Positions 1 to 7,792 of a stretch of DNA of 37,079 bases are shown here, piece after piece (position 1 is the first letter of the stretch; each line of letters begins with the position of its first letter). A model generated the notes under the pieces. That model did no database searches. It had not been told where the DNA came from and saw only the letters and a program-made list of their open reading frames with translations. A program made the position numbers and the translations under genes. This DNA is from CACIIZ01 sp045565285 (GTDB taxonomy: Bacteria > Pseudomonadota > Alphaproteobacteria > Rhodobacterales > Rhodobacteraceae), in the NCBI GenBank assembly GCA_045565285.1, contig JBJLFR010000030.1:1-37079 (forward strand), read 5' to 3'.

Positions 1-962
1 CCTGCTTCAGTTTCTAGTTCTAATCTGATATCTTTATATTGTTGTACATCACCCCTAGAGGTAGGAGCTATTTGCATCAAAGTAGCTTTTCTTCTATGTT
101 CTGGATAATTATGTAAAAGTTTTTGATAAGCTTTAAACCGATTAATTATACCTTTTGAATAATCTAGCCTATCCACACCTAAAATTAATTTTGCTCCTCC
201 CAAACTTCTTATTAATCTGGAAACATGATTTGAACTATTAGCGTCGTTCGCCAGTTTCATGAATCCTTCAGTATCTATTGATATTGGAAAATGCTGTACT
301 TTAACCTTTTTCCCTTTTACATATAAGTAACCATTTGTTTCTACGACCCCGTTCAGTTCTCTTACAACATAATCTAAAAAAGCCATTACATATTCTTTAG
401 TTTGAAAGCCAATGACATCAAATTCTAATAAAGCTTCTACTAGTTCATGGTGGTCTGGCAGAGCCATTAAATTTTCTTTGGAAGGCCAAGGAATATGCAG
501 AAAAAAGCCTAATTTATTTGTACATTTAAGTTTTCTTAATTCTCGTGCTAGTAAAATAAAGTGATAGTCGTGTATCCAAATTATATCACTTTTTATCAAT
601 AGTGGTTGTAAGTTTTCTGCAAACCGCTTGTTAACAGATAGATATCCACTATAAGATTTTTTTGAATATTCTACTAAATCTAATCTATAATGAAATAATG
701 GCCACAAGGACTCATTTGAATAACCATTATAGAAATCTTCATAATCTTCTTTAGGTAAATCTAAAGTTGCAAAAGTAATTTTGTTCTCTTTTAGAATTTT
801 TAGCTTTGGTTTTTTATCTGTTAATTCTCCACTCCATCCAAACCATATTCCACCATATTTTTTTAATGCATCAAGAAGGGCTACACCTAACCCTCCTGCA
901 GACTCTTTATTTGCTAATAAAGGCAACATTACTCTGTTTGATACTATAACAAGTCTATTCAA
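1..962 (-). CDS. otsA: Trehalose-6-phosphate synthase (OtsA), 3' end cut by window edge
   Basis: Glycosyltransferase family 20 enzyme that joins UDP-glucose and glucose-6-phosphate into trehalose-6-phosphate in the cytoplasm. The reverse-strand reading frame is open for 320 codons and runs off the left edge. It starts NRLVIVSNRV after the initiator, which matches the OtsA N-terminus, and later shows IWIHDYHF, FFLHIPWPS, GVDRLDYSKGI and QIAPTSRGDV, all family hallmarks. I place the start at a TTG (960-962): it aligns with the OtsA N-terminus and has AAGGA about 8 bases upstream. The next in-frame ATG would remove the conserved NRLVIVSNR strand. The gene follows otsB by 14 bases and is probably cotranscribed. 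About 140-150 C-terminal residues should lie outside the window. Confidence 0.95.
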   Translation of the reverse strand, partial: MNRLVIVSNRVMLPLLANKESAGGLGVALLDALKKYGGIWFGWSGELTDKKPKLKILKENKITFATLDLPKEDYEDFYNGYSNESLWPLFHYRLDLVEYSKKSYSGYLSVNKRFAENLQPLLIKSDIIWIHDYHFILLARELRKLKCTNKLGFFLHIPWPSKENLMALPDHHELVEALLEFDVIGFQTKEYVMAFLDYVVRELNGVVETNGYLYVKGKKVKVQHFPISIDTEGFMKLANDANSSNHVSRLIRSLGGAKLILGVDRLDYSKGIINRFKAYQKLLHNYPEHRRKATLMQIAPTSRGDVQQYKDIRLELETEA

Positions 963-976
963 AAAAAATCCTTAAA

Positions 977-1747
977 CTAAATATTTTTTTTTAATTTTAG
1001 TCTTAATTGGTTTAACCAATAATTCACTTCACTTACACTTTTTAATTCATATCTTGCAGAAGAATTAGTACTTTCTCCTACTTTTACAGAAATTCCTTGC
1101 ACTGAGTTAATATACTTAAAACCGTCTTCGTCAGTGGTATCATCTCCAATAAATATGGGTAATCTTTTTATAAACGGTACTTCATTCATAAAATTTGATA
1201 TAGCAGTCCCTTTATTAAAAAATTTAGGCTTAATCTCTATAACTTTATTGCCTTTAATAAAATGAAAGTTTTTTTCTCCTTCAAGAAGATGGGATACATA
1301 TTTTTCAATTTTATTTTCTAAAGAAGGGACTTTTCTAAAATGTATAGCAATAGATTTTTCCTTATTTTCTAAAATAAGACCACAATTTTTTTCTTTAAAA
1401 TTTTTAAGACGGGATAAAAATCTTTTAGGCAAATTAATTTGAGTTAAAACTTCTATTATTCCATTCCATTTTCTTCTTTCTAAGCCATGTTGACCAGCTG
1501 CTGGTAGTTGCAATGGAAAAAAAATATTATCTAAATCTATAATTGTTCTACCACTTATTAAAGCAATTGAATCTTTGATTAAAAATTGAATTTGGCTCAA
1601 ATTATATAACAATTCTTTATCTGCTTTTACTTCCTTATAGTTTTCAGAAAATTCCATCAAGGTTCCATCAACATCCAAAAATAAAGCTATATTATTATCT
1701 AAATCATTATTTAATAAAGCTTCCAGTTTAATAACTTTCAATATCAA
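977..1747 (-). CDS. otsB: Trehalose-6-phosphate phosphatase (OtsB)
   Basis: HAD-superfamily phosphatase that removes phosphate from trehalose-6-phosphate to give trehalose, a common osmolyte and stress protectant. The 256-residue protein has motif I DVDGTL (nucleophile D25, general acid D27), the region LISGR near residue 64 and the metal-binding motif IGDDTTDEDGF near residue 200, which is diagnostic for trehalose phosphatases. Length is normal for OtsB. It is upstream of otsA with a 14-base gap, so otsB-otsA form one minus-strand unit. It diverges from galU across about 200 bases. The start at 1747 is the furthest upstream ATG; a slightly later start is possible because the first 20 residues are not conserved. 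Confidence 0.93.
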   Translation of the reverse strand: MILKVIKLEALLNNDLDNNIALFLDVDGTLMEFSENYKEVKADKELLYNLSQIQFLIKDSIALISGRTIIDLDNIFFPLQLPAAGQHGLERRKWNGIIEVLTQINLPKRFLSRLKNFKEKNCGLILENKEKSIAIHFRKVPSLENKIEKYVSHLLEGEKNFHFIKGNKVIEIKPKFFNKGTAISNFMNEVPFIKRLPIFIGDDTTDEDGFKYINSVQGISVKVGESTNSSARYELKSVSEVNYWLNQLRLKLKKNI

Positions 1748-1854
1748 AATTTAAATTATTGTTTTAATCATACAGAAGTAATTAATTCTATATTTGTTAA
1801 AATAAATTATAGTTTATCAAGTAATAAGAATTAAATTTTGTTTAATTTTTAAAC

Positions 1855-1866
1855 ATTTGATCAAAT
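1855..1866. promoter_or_regulatory. 12-base palindrome between otsB and galU
   Basis: The 199-base gap between the divergent otsB and galU genes contains the perfect palindrome ATTTGATCAAAT, about 80 bases before the galU start. Its symmetry and its place between divergent operons would suit a dimeric regulator. In DNA this AT-rich a 12-base palindrome can also arise by chance. No convincing -35/-10 pair or other structure was seen in this gap. Confidence 0.2.
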
Positions 1867-1946
1867 ATGGCTAAATATTGAGCAAAAAACATTTGGCCTG
1901 TATTCCATTTATAGCTCAATCAAGAATTTTATACTAAAGTAAAATT

Positions 1947-2765
1947 ATGAGTAATATTAAAAAAGCCGTTTTTCCTGTTGCTGGTTCTGGTACTAGATTT
2001 CTACCAGCAACTAAAGCTATGCCTAAAGAATTGCTTCCTATTATTGACAAACCTTTAATTCAATATGCTGCAGAAGAGGCAGTATTAGCTGGTATTGAAA
2101 CATTAATATTTGTTACAGGTAGAAATAAGAGAGCAGTTGAAGATCATTTTGATAATAATCAAGAGTTGGAAATGGCATTACGTTCAAAAGGAAATATAAA
2201 GCAGGCTGATATGGTTAGGAATATTTTGCCAAAAGGAATTGAATGTTTATTTGTTAGACAGCCAGCTCCGCTTGGATTGGGACATGCAGTTCTTTGTGCT
2301 AAAAGAGCTGTTGGAGATGAACCTTTTGCTGTTTTGTTAGCAGATGATTTTATTGTTTCAAAAAATGAAGGTACCACTAATGATCTTGTAAATGCTTTTA
2401 AAGAATCTGGAAAATGTCAGCTATCAGTAATGGAGATTAATGGTCCTGAAATTTCAAATTATGGTGTTTTAAATGTAAATGATAATAGTATTGTAGGATT
2501 AGTTGAAAAACCTAGCTACCAGGATGCTCCATCTAATCTAGCCTCAATAGGTAGATATATTCTAACTCCTGAAATTTTCTTCGAATTAGAAAAACAGGAA
2601 GTTGGAATGGGCGGAGAACTACAGCTTGCAGATGCTATTAATAAGTTTGCCTCAAAAGGACTTGTAGAATCAGTACTTTTGAAGGGCAAAAGATTTGATT
2701 GTGGATCTGTAAAAGGTTACCTTGATGGTATATTATATAAAGCAAAACAACTAGATTTATTGTAA
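1947..2765 (+). CDS. galU: UTP-glucose-1-phosphate uridylyltransferase (GalU)
   Basis: Nucleotidyltransferase that makes UDP-glucose from UTP and glucose-1-phosphate. The N-terminus carries the nucleotide-binding signature GSGTRFLPATKAMPKE (residues 13-28), followed by LLADDF near residue 131 and VEKP near residue 182, all typical of bacterial GalU. At 272 residues it is a little shorter than the usual 280-300 but looks complete. A mutase lies 12 bases downstream on the same strand, and the divergent otsA consumes its product, so one role here is probably supplying UDP-glucose for trehalose; cell-envelope glycans are another possible sink. Confidence 0.95.
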   Translation: MSNIKKAVFPVAGSGTRFLPATKAMPKELLPIIDKPLIQYAAEEAVLAGIETLIFVTGRNKRAVEDHFDNNQELEMALRSKGNIKQADMVRNILPKGIECLFVRQPAPLGLGHAVLCAKRAVGDEPFAVLLADDFIVSKNEGTTNDLVNAFKESGKCQLSVMEINGPEISNYGVLNVNDNSIVGLVEKPSYQDAPSNLASIGRYILTPEIFFELEKQEVGMGGELQLADAINKFASKGLVESVLLKGKRFDCGSVKGYLDGILYKAKQLDLL

Positions 2766-2777
2766 AATAGGATAATT

Positions 2778-4151
2778 ATGTCAAAAACCTTATCATGTTT
2801 TAAGGCTTACGATGTTAGAGGCGAAATTGGTTTAAATTTAGATAGTGATATTTGCTATCGTATAGCTCGTGCATTTGCTAAAGTTTTAAAACCACAAAGT
2901 GTAGTTTTAGGACAAGATATTAGAAAAACTTCTTCAGTTTTTGCTAATTCAGTAGCAAAAGGACTTATTTCAGAAGGAGTTTCTGTTTTAGACATTGGAT
3001 TAGCTGGTACTGAAGAGATGTATTGGGCAACATCTTATTTTAATGCTGGTGGAGGTATCGAAGTTACTGCTTCGCATAATCCTATTAATTTTAATGGGCT
3101 TAAAATGGTGAAAGCAGAATCTAAACCTCTTGAAAATGTTCATGATTTTCTCAAGATAAAGAAATTAGCTGAAAATAACAATTTTAGTCAAAAAAAAAAA
3201 CAAGGAAAGCGATTAAACAAATTTTCAGAAAGCAAAGAAGCATACGTAAATAAAATATTACAATTTGTTGATCCTATTTATTTTCCTGAAATCAAAATAG
3301 TTGTAAACTCTGGGAACGGAGCAATTGGTCCTACTTTTGACCTTATAGAAGAAAAGCTGGCGAAACTAACAAACAATTTAAATTTCATAAAAATAGATCA
3401 TTCTCCTGACTCTAACTTTCCTAATGGAATTCCTAATCCTCTGTTAAAAGAAAATCATCTTAAAAACAAACAACTTATTATCAAAAATAATGCCGATTTA
3501 GGTATTGCTTTTGATGGAGATTTTGATCGATGCTTTTTTTTTGATGAGAATGGAGAATTTATTTCTGGGGAATATATAGTTGGTCTATTAGCTGAAATTT
3601 TTTTGTTAAAAGAACCTAATTCCAAGATAATCCACGATGCAAGAGTTATTTGGAATATTCAAGACATAGTAAAAAATAATGCAGGTGAATCTATTTTATC
3701 TGTGACAGGACACTCTTTTTTAAAAAAAGCTATGAGAGATAATGAGGCAATATATGGTGGTGAAATTTCTGCACATCATTATTTTAGGGATTTTGCATAT
3801 TGTGATAGTGGAATGATTCCTTGGCTATTAATACTTGAACTAATGGGTAGGACTGGAAAGAAACTTTCTGAGATAATAGGGGAAAGAAAAAGAAGTTTTC
3901 CAAGTTCTGGAGAAATAAATTTTATAGTAGCTGATCCTAAATCAGCTATCGAAAAAGTGTTCAAGTATTATTTTAATCAGCATTTATCTTATAATAATTT
4001 TGATGGACTTTCTATTGAATTCAAGGATTGGAGATTAAATCTTCGACAATCTAATACCGAACCACTAGTCAGATTAAATATAGAAAGTATAAAAAATTCA
4101 AACTTGATAAATCAGCATGTAAAAAAAATAAGTAGTATTTTAATTGATTAA
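2778..4151 (+). CDS. Phosphoglucomutase/phosphomannomutase (AlgC/ManB type)
   Basis: Alpha-D-phosphohexomutase of 457 residues that interconverts hexose 6- and 1-phosphates. It has the active-site phosphoserine loop TASHNP (S99), the Mg-binding loop DGDFDRC (D246, D248, D250), the sugar-recognition loop GEISAHH (E329, S331, H333) and a C-terminal phosphate-binding RQSNTEP near residue 425. The GEISAHH loop is typical of the dual-specificity PMM/PGM group, so glucose-1-phosphate production for the adjacent GalU is plausible, but mannose specificity cannot be excluded from sequence alone. It follows galU by 12 bases. Confidence 0.9.
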   Translation: MSKTLSCFKAYDVRGEIGLNLDSDICYRIARAFAKVLKPQSVVLGQDIRKTSSVFANSVAKGLISEGVSVLDIGLAGTEEMYWATSYFNAGGGIEVTASHNPINFNGLKMVKAESKPLENVHDFLKIKKLAENNNFSQKKKQGKRLNKFSESKEAYVNKILQFVDPIYFPEIKIVVNSGNGAIGPTFDLIEEKLAKLTNNLNFIKIDHSPDSNFPNGIPNPLLKENHLKNKQLIIKNNADLGIAFDGDFDRCFFFDENGEFISGEYIVGLLAEIFLLKEPNSKIIHDARVIWNIQDIVKNNAGESILSVTGHSFLKKAMRDNEAIYGGEISAHHYFRDFAYCDSGMIPWLLILELMGRTGKKLSEIIGERKRSFPSSGEINFIVADPKSAIEKVFKYYFNQHLSYNNFDGLSIEFKDWRLNLRQSNTEPLVRLNIESIKNSNLINQHVKKISSILID

Positions 4152-4192
4152 TTTTTAAAGTTGAAAATTTTAAAAGTTTATTATTTCAAATC

Positions 4193-4222
4193 TTGACAGT
4201 TATGATGATGTTGCTTTAACAA
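4193..4222 (+). promoter_or_regulatory. Candidate promoter of the metal-transport operon
   Basis: A consensus -35 TTGACA (4193-4198) is followed after 18 bases by TAACAA (4217-4222), about 25 bases before the metal-binding protein gene. This is the best promoter-like pair in the 96-base gap. I could not identify a Mur, MntR, Zur or Fur operator with confidence. Confidence 0.35.
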
Positions 4223-4247
4223 TAATTTTTATATTATAAGCAGGTAT

Positions 4248-5144
4248 ATGTTCTATAGATTTATAAAAATCAATATTATTATTATTTTATTTTTTGGTAT
4301 TATTCCTTCTCTTTTTGCAGAAAATAAAATAAAAATTGTTACAACTTTTACTATCCTTGCTGATATAACGTCAAACATTACAGGAGATGCAGCTGAAGTT
4401 GTATCTATTACCAAACCTGGAGCTGAAATTCATGGATATCAACCAACACCTAAAGATATTGTTAAAGCTTATGATGCTGACTTAATATTTTGGAACGGTA
4501 TGAATCTTGAAATTTGGTTCGAACAGTTCTTATCTAACCTTAATAATGTTCCTTCTATTATAATATCTGAAGGAATTGATACTATTAACATTTCTACTGG
4601 GGACTACAAAGGAAACCCCAATCCTCATGCTTGGATGGGATTAAATGAAGCATTTATTTATATTGATAATATTGTTAATGCATTATCTATATATGATAAA
4701 AAAAATTCTCAATTATATGAAAAAAATGCTAAAATTTATAAACAGAAAATTATATCAATAATAGAACCTATAAAGGAGTCTATTATTAAAAAACCTATTA
4801 AAAATAAATGGTTAGTTACTTGTGAAGGTGCATTTAGTTATCTAGCTAGAGATCTAGAATTGAAGGAATTGTACATTTGGCCTATGAATGCTGATGAAGT
4901 AGGTACCCCAAAACAGATCAAAAAAGTTATTGATAAAGTTAATGAAAAGAATATTTCTACTGTGTTTTGTGAAAGTACTGTAGATCAATCTTCCGCAAAA
5001 CAAATAGTTAAAGAAACAGGAGCTAAATTTGGAGGAGTACTATTCGTAGATTCATTAAGTAACAAAAATGGTCCTGTACCTACATATCTAGATTTATTGA
5101 GAACAACTTATAAAACTGTTGAAAATGGTCTTAGTATTAATTAA
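4248..5144 (+). CDS. sitA: Manganese/zinc ABC transporter, periplasmic binding protein (SitA/MntC family)
   Basis: Cluster A-I (ZnuA/TroA-fold) metal-binding lipoprotein-like or periplasmic protein of 298 residues. Residues 1-24 form a signal peptide ending SLFA before ENK; no lipobox is seen. The probable metal ligands are H62 (EIHGYQPTP), H127 (NPHAW), E193 (CEGAF) and D268 (LFVDS). A Glu as the third ligand, in the EGAF context, and the absence of a His-rich loop favour the Mn-type SitA/PsaA group over ZnuA, although iron or zinc cannot be excluded. It is the first gene of a four-gene importer operon with the ATPase 14 bases downstream. Confidence 0.9.
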   Translation: MFYRFIKINIIIILFFGIIPSLFAENKIKIVTTFTILADITSNITGDAAEVVSITKPGAEIHGYQPTPKDIVKAYDADLIFWNGMNLEIWFEQFLSNLNNVPSIIISEGIDTINISTGDYKGNPNPHAWMGLNEAFIYIDNIVNALSIYDKKNSQLYEKNAKIYKQKIISIIEPIKESIIKKPIKNKWLVTCEGAFSYLARDLELKELYIWPMNADEVGTPKQIKKVIDKVNEKNISTVFCESTVDQSSAKQIVKETGAKFGGVLFVDSLSNKNGPVPTYLDLLRTTYKTVENGLSIN

Positions 5145-5158
5145 TTCAGAGACAAAAT

Positions 5159-6019
5159 ATGACAGAAAACTCAATTAGCCTTCTTTTAAAAAATGTAACA
5201 GTTAATTATAGGAATGGTTATAAGGCTTTATGGAATGCAAGTTTTGAAATTCCTAATAGTACAATTACAGCATTAGTTGGGGTAAATGGTTCTGGAAAAT
5301 CTACCTTATTTAAGGCCATTATGGGATTTTTGCCTATTTCAGAAGGTACTATAAAAATACAAGGTAACACTGTTTCAACTGCCTTAAAAAATAATTTAAT
5401 TTCTTATGTTCCTCAATCCGAAGAAGTTGATTGGTCGTTTCCTGTTTTAGTTAGAGATGTTGTAATGATGGGGCGATATGGACATATGGGTTTTTTGAGA
5501 TTAGCAAAAAAAAATGATTATATTGCTGTAGAAAATGCATTATCTAGGGTTAACATGATTGACTATAGTCACAGACAAATTGGTGAATTATCTGGGGGTC
5601 AAAGGAAAAGAGTATTTTTAGCAAGGTCCATTGCTCAGGAAAGTCAAATAATTCTTTTGGATGAACCTTTTAATGGAATAGACGTCAAGACTGAAGATCA
5701 AATTATAAAATTGCTTAACGAATTTCGCAAGGAAGGTAGAGTAATGTTAGTTTCTACACACAATTTAGGTTCTGTTCCTGAATTTTGTGATAGATCCGTC
5801 TTAATTAAAGGCACAATTTTGCAATATGGTTTGACAGAAGAAGTTTTTACTAGAGAGAATTTAGAAAATGCTTTTGGGGGAGTTTTAAGACATTTTTCAT
5901 TAGGAGGAACTGATCTTCATGAAGATGGTGATAAAAGGGAAGTTTCAATTTTGTCTGATGATGAGCGGCCATTTGTTCAATATGGGAATGTTCCACTTAA
6001 AACTGATAAAAAGAAATGA
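5159..6019 (+). CDS. sitB: Manganese/zinc ABC transporter, ATP-binding protein
   Basis: ABC ATPase of 286 residues that powers the metal importer at the inner membrane. It shows Walker A GVNGSGKST (41-49), the Q-loop VPQSEE (84-89), signature LSGGQ (144-148) and Walker B IILLDEP (164-170). The family usually runs to about 250-270 residues; the extra charged tail after residue 255 is variable. The stop overlaps the start of the first permease gene by 4 bases (ATGA), which suggests translational coupling. Confidence 0.93.
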   Translation: MTENSISLLLKNVTVNYRNGYKALWNASFEIPNSTITALVGVNGSGKSTLFKAIMGFLPISEGTIKIQGNTVSTALKNNLISYVPQSEEVDWSFPVLVRDVVMMGRYGHMGFLRLAKKNDYIAVENALSRVNMIDYSHRQIGELSGGQRKRVFLARSIAQESQIILLDEPFNGIDVKTEDQIIKLLNEFRKEGRVMLVSTHNLGSVPEFCDRSVLIKGTILQYGLTEEVFTRENLENAFGGVLRHFSLGGTDLHEDGDKREVSILSDDERPFVQYGNVPLKTDKKK

Positions 6020-6867
6020 TAGATTTTTTATTAGAACCTTTTAATTATAATTATATGGTAAATGCAATGTGGGTTTCCACATTGGTTGGAGTAGTTTGTG
6101 CATTTCTATCTTCTTATATAATGTTAAAAGGTTGGTCTTTAATTGGTGATGCCTTATCACATTCTGTTATTCCAGGTGTTGCTATAGCTTACACATTAGG
6201 ATTTCCATTTGCTATGGGTGCTTTCATTTCAGGGGGGTTAGCTGCAGCAGCAATGTTATTTTTATCTGAACGTTCAGGTTTAAAAGTAGACGTCGTAATT
6301 GGATTAATTTTTACTTCTTTTTTTGGGCTAGGATTATTTATTATATCAATTAATCCAATATCTATTCCTATTCAAACAATAATAATGGGCAACATATTAG
6401 CTGTAACCCCTAATGATACTTTGCAACTTGCAATAATAGGTTTTATTTCTCTTTTAATATTATCGTTAAAATGGAAAGATTTAATGGTGGCATTTTTTGA
6501 TGAAAATCATGCTAGAACAATTGGTATAAATCCAAGATTAATGAAAGCTATTTTCTTTATTCTATTATCTGCATCTATTGTAGCTGCAATGCAAACTGTT
6601 GGGGCTTTTCTCGTTATCGCTTTAGTGATTATTCCTGGAGCCATTGGGTTTTTATTATGTGATCGCTTTCAATATCTTATTCTAACTGCAGTAATAGTTG
6701 GTGCCCTTACTTGTTTTTTTGGTGTTTATCTGAGTTTTTTTTTAGATGGTGCAACCGGAGGAATTATAGTCACATTACAATTTATAATATTTTTAGTTAC
6801 TTTTTTAGTGGCACCTAAATATGGTCTTATTGCAAATAAAAAAATTAATAAAATTTCTTTGGGCTGA
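6016..6867 (+). CDS. sitC: Manganese/zinc ABC transporter, permease (first)
   Basis: ABC-3 family integral membrane permease of 283 residues with about eight predicted hydrophobic segments. The region LKGWSLIGDALSHSVIPG (residues 38-55) is the conserved ABC-3 signature. It is the first of two homologous permeases in the operon, as in sitABCD and yfeABCD systems, where C and D form the channel as a heterodimer. It overlaps the ATPase gene by 4 bases. Confidence 0.92.
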   Translation: MIDFLLEPFNYNYMVNAMWVSTLVGVVCAFLSSYIMLKGWSLIGDALSHSVIPGVAIAYTLGFPFAMGAFISGGLAAAAMLFLSERSGLKVDVVIGLIFTSFFGLGLFIISINPISIPIQTIIMGNILAVTPNDTLQLAIIGFISLLILSLKWKDLMVAFFDENHARTIGINPRLMKAIFFILLSASIVAAMQTVGAFLVIALVIIPGAIGFLLCDRFQYLILTAVIVGALTCFFGVYLSFFLDGATGGIIVTLQFIIFLVTFLVAPKYGLIANKKINKISLG

Positions 6868-6870
6868 TAT

Positions 6871-7713
6871 ATGTTTGATACTAGTTTCATAATTGAGCCT
6901 TTTAAATTTAATTTTATGATTAATGCATTTATTATCTCAATTATTATTTCAGTTCCTACATCTTTATTATCTTGTTTTTTAGTATTAAAAGGGTGGGCTC
7001 TATTGGGAGACGCAATTAGCCATGCCGTTTTACCAGGTATTATTTTAGCATTTATTTTGAATCTTCCTCTATTAATAGGGGCCTTTTTAAGTGGTTTATC
7101 ATGTGCCGTTTTGACAGGTTACATATCAGATAATTGTAGAGTTAAACCTGATACAATTATGGGAGTAGTATTTTCAGGTTTTTTTGGAATAGGTATTATA
7201 CTTTACTACTATATTGATACTACCTTACATCTTGATCATATACTTTTTGGTAATCTACTAGGTGTTGAAAATAGTGAAATAAAATCAGTTTTACCTTTAT
7301 CAATTATAGTTTCTTCTATAATTATTTTAAAATGGAAAGATTTTTTTCTATATTCATTTGATTTAGTTCAGGCAAAGGCTTCTGGACTTAAAATAAAAGT
7401 AATTCATTATATATTACTCTCCATGATTTCTTTAACTGTTGTTATTACATTATCAACAACTGGTCTTATTTTAGCAGTTGGTTTACTCATTTCACCTGGT
7501 GCTATTTCATTTCTTATTGTTCGTAAATTTTCACAAATGCTTTGGATTTCAATAATAATTTGTATTTTCTCTACGTGTTTTGGAACGTATTTAAGTTTTT
7601 TTATAGATAGTGCTCCAGCTCCTACTATAATATTGGTATTAACAATTATTTTTATATTAGCATTTATGAAAAAACAGCTATTTAACTCAAAAAAAACAAA
7701 CTATTTTGGATAA
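6871..7713 (+). CDS. sitD: Manganese/zinc ABC transporter, permease (second)
   Basis: Second ABC-3 family permease, 280 residues, with the same layout as its upstream neighbour: LKGWALLGDAISHAVLPG near residues 39-56 and about eight membrane segments. It starts 3 bases after the first permease and closes the operon. The 79-base gap to the convergent aldolase gene is very AT-rich and shows no clear terminator. Confidence 0.92.
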   Translation: MFDTSFIIEPFKFNFMINAFIISIIISVPTSLLSCFLVLKGWALLGDAISHAVLPGIILAFILNLPLLIGAFLSGLSCAVLTGYISDNCRVKPDTIMGVVFSGFFGIGIILYYYIDTTLHLDHILFGNLLGVENSEIKSVLPLSIIVSSIIILKWKDFFLYSFDLVQAKASGLKIKVIHYILLSMISLTVVITLSTTGLILAVGLLISPGAISFLIVRKFSQMLWISIIICIFSTCFGTYLSFFIDSAPAPTIILVLTIIFILAFMKKQLFNSKKTNYFG

Positions 7714-7792
7714 AATTTTCAAATTAATAAAGTAACCATTTCTTAACTTATTTATGAATAAATTTTCATTTATTATTTGATATAAGTCAATA

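Noticed and set aside
781..975. Plus-strand open frame at the left end
   Set aside because: Lies inside otsA on the opposite strand, has no conserved motif, and the otsA frame is clearly the coding one.
7714..7792. Terminator between the metal permease and the aldolase gene
   Set aside because: Only weak AATAAA/TTTATT pairing, expected by chance in DNA this AT-rich.
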